A stretch of DNA of 6,786 bases, from assembly GCA_964475545.1 (NCBI GenBank), contig CAYYXF010000071.1, positions 1 to 6,786 on the forward strand, in the 5' to 3' direction. The position numbers and the translations under genes are program-made. Positions 5,301-6,786 of this stretch are shown piece after piece (the first letter of the stretch is position 1; every line of letters begins with the position of its first letter). The notes under the pieces are model-generated. The model searched no databases and was not told where the DNA came from. It was given only the letters and a program-made list of their open reading frames with translations. This stretch comes from DASPTR01 sp964475545 (GTDB lineage Archaea > Thermoproteota > Bathyarchaeia > Bathyarchaeales > Bathycorpusculaceae).

Positions 5301-5747
5301 TTGTCTTCTAAGGTTCCGATAGCCTACATCGACATAAGAACGTTTGCACATGCAACAGAGGACACAGACAAAGTTGAGGCAGCCGTACGAAACACTCTTC
5401 CAGCCGAGCTGATCGGCACAATCACACTTGAAAGAAGCAATCTCACTGGGCACCATGGGAATCCAATAGTGCTTTTCGAGACAAGGATTAAGGACAAAAA
5501 CGCTGTCCAAAAAGTCTTTGAGAAACTGTCCTCCGAACTGAGCATGATGGACAAGGAGCTTTTGAGCGGCAAGATCAAACTGCATTTAGAGAAAGGAAAT
5601 TTGTACGTTAGATTCGACAAGCAAGCTGCGTGCATGAACGTGCTTAGAGTCTGCCAAACCGACCCCATACATTTCAAAGTGCACTTTAAGAAACACAGCA
5701 CGGAAGAAGTGATTGAAATCTGCAGAAAATACGGGTTAATCCCATGA
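5301..5747 (+). CDS. Exosome-cluster RNA-binding protein (PF01877 type)
   Basis: A 148-residue protein of the archaeal RNA-binding family (COG1325/PF01877) that is usually encoded beside RNase P and exosome genes; its exact role is not settled. Diagnostic stretches are IDIRTFAHATED at 10-21, GHHGNPIVLFETRI at 50-63, YVRFDKQAA at 102-110, DPIHFKVHF at 121-129 and a C-terminal helix ending EICRKYGLIP. The start is a TTG at 5301: no in-frame ATG lies near the conserved N-terminus, and upstream only a CTG at 5289 precedes the in-frame stop that ends rpl13e. The ribosome-binding site is poor (GGTACGG close upstream), so translation may depend on coupling to rpl13e 30 bases before. Its TGA overlaps the ATG of rnp3 (ATGA). 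Family assignment is strong; molecular function is open. Confidence 0.85.
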   Translation: MSSKVPIAYIDIRTFAHATEDTDKVEAAVRNTLPAELIGTITLERSNLTGHHGNPIVLFETRIKDKNAVQKVFEKLSSELSMMDKELLSGKIKLHLEKGNLYVRFDKQAACMNVLRVCQTDPIHFKVHFKKHSTEEVIEICRKYGLIP

Positions 5748-6478
5748 GAAGGCTTTACTCAGACCTACATCTGCGCCCCAACATAAGAGACTTCAAGCAG
5801 ACAGTGAACATGATAAACAAGGCTGCAAAGCTTGGATACCGCTTGACAGCAATCACGTTTCCCTCAAACTGCGATGAACGAGAACGTCAGCAAATAAAGG
5901 AGGCAGGCAGTGAAGCTGGCCTAGATGTTGCCATACGCGTTGATTTGTGGTCAAATACGCCGAATGAACTGGTGCGTGATCTGAGGAGGCATAGAAGAAA
6001 GTTTGAGGTGGTTTGTGCAGTGTGCCAGTCAAAGGATGTTGCGAGACAGGCTGCGAAAGACCGTCGGGTCGACCTTCTGAATTTCCCTTCGTTTGATTTT
6101 CGCAGAAGATTCTTTGACTTGGCCGAAGCAGAGCTGGCTTCAAACTCCTTGGCTTCACTTGAGATAGACATGGAGCCATTGCTCACATCGGAGGGAGCAG
6201 GGAGAATCAGGTTCCTGTCAAGCCTGCGGAGAGAAGCTCTGATTGCAGCCGATTTCCATGTTCCGATTGTTGTCTCAAGTGGAGCTTCAAATGAGCTGTT
6301 GATGCGAAGACCCATGGAACTCGCGATAATGGGTTCGCTGTTTGATCTGAAGAAAGATTTAGCATTGGACGCAGTATCCGAGAACCCTGCAGCAATTGTC
6401 AAGAGGAACAGGGAAAAACTCAGTTCGAGCTTCGTTGCTCCTGGAATACGCGTGGTCCGGAGAGGCAAAGATTGCTGA
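5744..6478 (+). CDS. rnp3: Ribonuclease P protein component 3 (Rpp30/p30)
   Basis: A 244-residue homologue of eukaryotic Rpp30 with a TIM-barrel-like (PHP-related) fold. It is one of the protein cofactors of archaeal RNase P, which removes 5' leaders from pre-tRNA; catalysis lies in the RNA subunit. Visible family features are SDLHLRPN at 6-13, a strand-helix repeat with LTAITFP at 34-40, a VDLLNFP strand at 109-115, SLEIDMEPLL at 138-147, IVVSSGASNELLMRRP at 175-190 and the end VSENPAAIVKRNREKL at 211-226. The length is normal. The ATG overlaps the upstream stop by four bases, and the stop overlaps the start of the Pop5 gene, so the three are translationally coupled. Rpp30 and Pop5 form a complex in archaeal RNase P, which explains their adjacency. 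A 193-codon minus-strand frame opposite is a shadow. Confidence 0.93.
   Translation: MRRLYSDLHLRPNIRDFKQTVNMINKAAKLGYRLTAITFPSNCDERERQQIKEAGSEAGLDVAIRVDLWSNTPNELVRDLRRHRRKFEVVCAVCQSKDVARQAAKDRRVDLLNFPSFDFRRRFFDLAEAELASNSLASLEIDMEPLLTSEGAGRIRFLSSLRREALIAADFHVPIVVSSGASNELLMRRPMELAIMGSLFDLKKDLALDAVSENPAAIVKRNREKLSSSFVAPGIRVVRRGKDC
6459..6465 (+). promoter_or_regulatory. Strong ribosome-binding site of rnp2
   Basis: GGAGAGG inside the end of rnp3, six bases before a TTG. It is the best Shine-Dalgarno-like match in the operon and decides the non-ATG start of the Pop5 gene. Confidence 0.65.
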
Positions 6479-6786
6479 AAAGAATTAAGCGCCGCTACCT
6501 AGCCTTGGAAGTAGATTCTGCTGAGACGTTTGAATCAAAGGATTTTATGAACGCCGTTTGGTCTGCTGTCACCAAGCTCTACGGGGAGCATGGGGCAAGC
6601 CAGACTGGATTGAGCCTAATTCATTATGAGCCAGAAAGAAAGTTTGCACTTGTGCGCGTTGCGTGCATGGCTTCTGACATGGTTCGAGCCGCGTTGGCTA
6701 CGATGACAAGGATAGGTGACAAGCCGGTAACTGTGCACGTGATAGCCGTTTCGGGCACTATAAAGGCGGTGTACAAGAACGTCGGA
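6472..6786 (+). CDS. rnp2: Ribonuclease P protein component 2 (Pop5), 3' end cut by window
   Basis: The first 105 codons of an archaeal Pop5/Rpp14-type subunit of RNase P; the frame is open to the window's edge. Recognisable parts are KRIKRRYLALEVDS at 3-16, a helix with FMNAVWSAVTKLYGEHG at 25-41, the strand KFALVRVAC at 57-65, a helix DMVRAALATMTRI at 69-81 and VHVIAVSGTIKAVYK at 88-102, the RRM-like order of this family. There is no ATG: the TTG at 6472 is preferred because GGAGAGG lies six bases upstream (6459-6465); a CTG at 6475 is the next option. The TTG start overlaps the rnp3 stop by seven bases. Pop5 pairs with Rpp30 to support the catalytic domain of the RNA. Probably only a few dozen residues lie beyond the window. 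Confidence 0.9.
   Translation, partial: MLKRIKRRYLALEVDSAETFESKDFMNAVWSAVTKLYGEHGASQTGLSLIHYEPERKFALVRVACMASDMVRAALATMTRIGDKPVTVHVIAVSGTIKAVYKNVG

Noticed and set aside
5887..6468. 193-codon minus-strand frame opposite rnp3
   Set aside because: Ser/Ala-rich antisense shadow; the plus strand matches Rpp30 over its whole length.
1..6786. Mobile elements, CRISPR arrays, defence genes or a novel multi-gene system
   Set aside because: No transposase, integrase, terminal repeats or spaced repeats were seen; the genes are housekeeping or single-gene units.

Overview
The window looks archaeal. It carries an eL15 – eL13 – RNA-binding protein – RNase P p30 – Pop5 gene string that belongs to the conserved archaeal superoperon for translation, RNase P, exosome and proteasome. 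It also has a geranylgeranyl reductase-type flavoprotein of archaeal lipid metabolism, an archaeal/plastid-type site-2 protease and A/T-rich TATA-type promoters. An eL13 (L13e) gene, which is patchy in archaea and found mostly in TACK-type lineages, suggests a TACK archaeon, perhaps Bathyarchaeia or a relative. The lineage is an inference from gene content only.

Layout. 1-480: no convincing gene; a few palindromes and a start-poor open frame on the minus strand. 481-1560 (+): M50 membrane metalloprotease. 1561-1883: gene-free space between convergent genes, with several stacked inverted repeats. 1884-2132 (-): small two-knuckle zinc-ribbon protein with its own TATA box and a perfect 17-bp palindrome just upstream. 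2224-about 2700 (-): HxlR/MarR-like winged-helix regulator. 2813-4171 (+): FAD-dependent geranylgeranyl reductase, divergent from the regulator across an A/T-rich shared promoter. 4172-4453: promoter and leader of the ribosomal operon, with a short direct repeat, a TATA-like box and leader hairpins. 4454-6786 (+): rpl15e, rpl13e, PF01877-type RNA-binding protein, rnp3 and the first 105 codons of rnp2, tightly packed with 4-nt and 7-nt overlaps.

How the genes work together. The right third is one co-transcribed, translationally coupled unit. It couples two large-subunit ribosomal proteins to two protein cofactors of RNase P (tRNA 5' maturation) and an RNA-binding protein usually grouped with the exosome genes. 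The left two thirds are single-gene units. The regulator and reductase may form a functional divergent pair controlling saturation of isoprenoid lipids or quinones, but only proximity and promoter symmetry support that.

I found no mobile element, CRISPR array, tRNA or rRNA, and no clear new multi-gene system. The least explained pieces are the structured gene-free stretch at 1717-1880, the palindrome at 2211-2227, the hairpin leader in front of rpl15e and the zinc-ribbon protein of unknown function.
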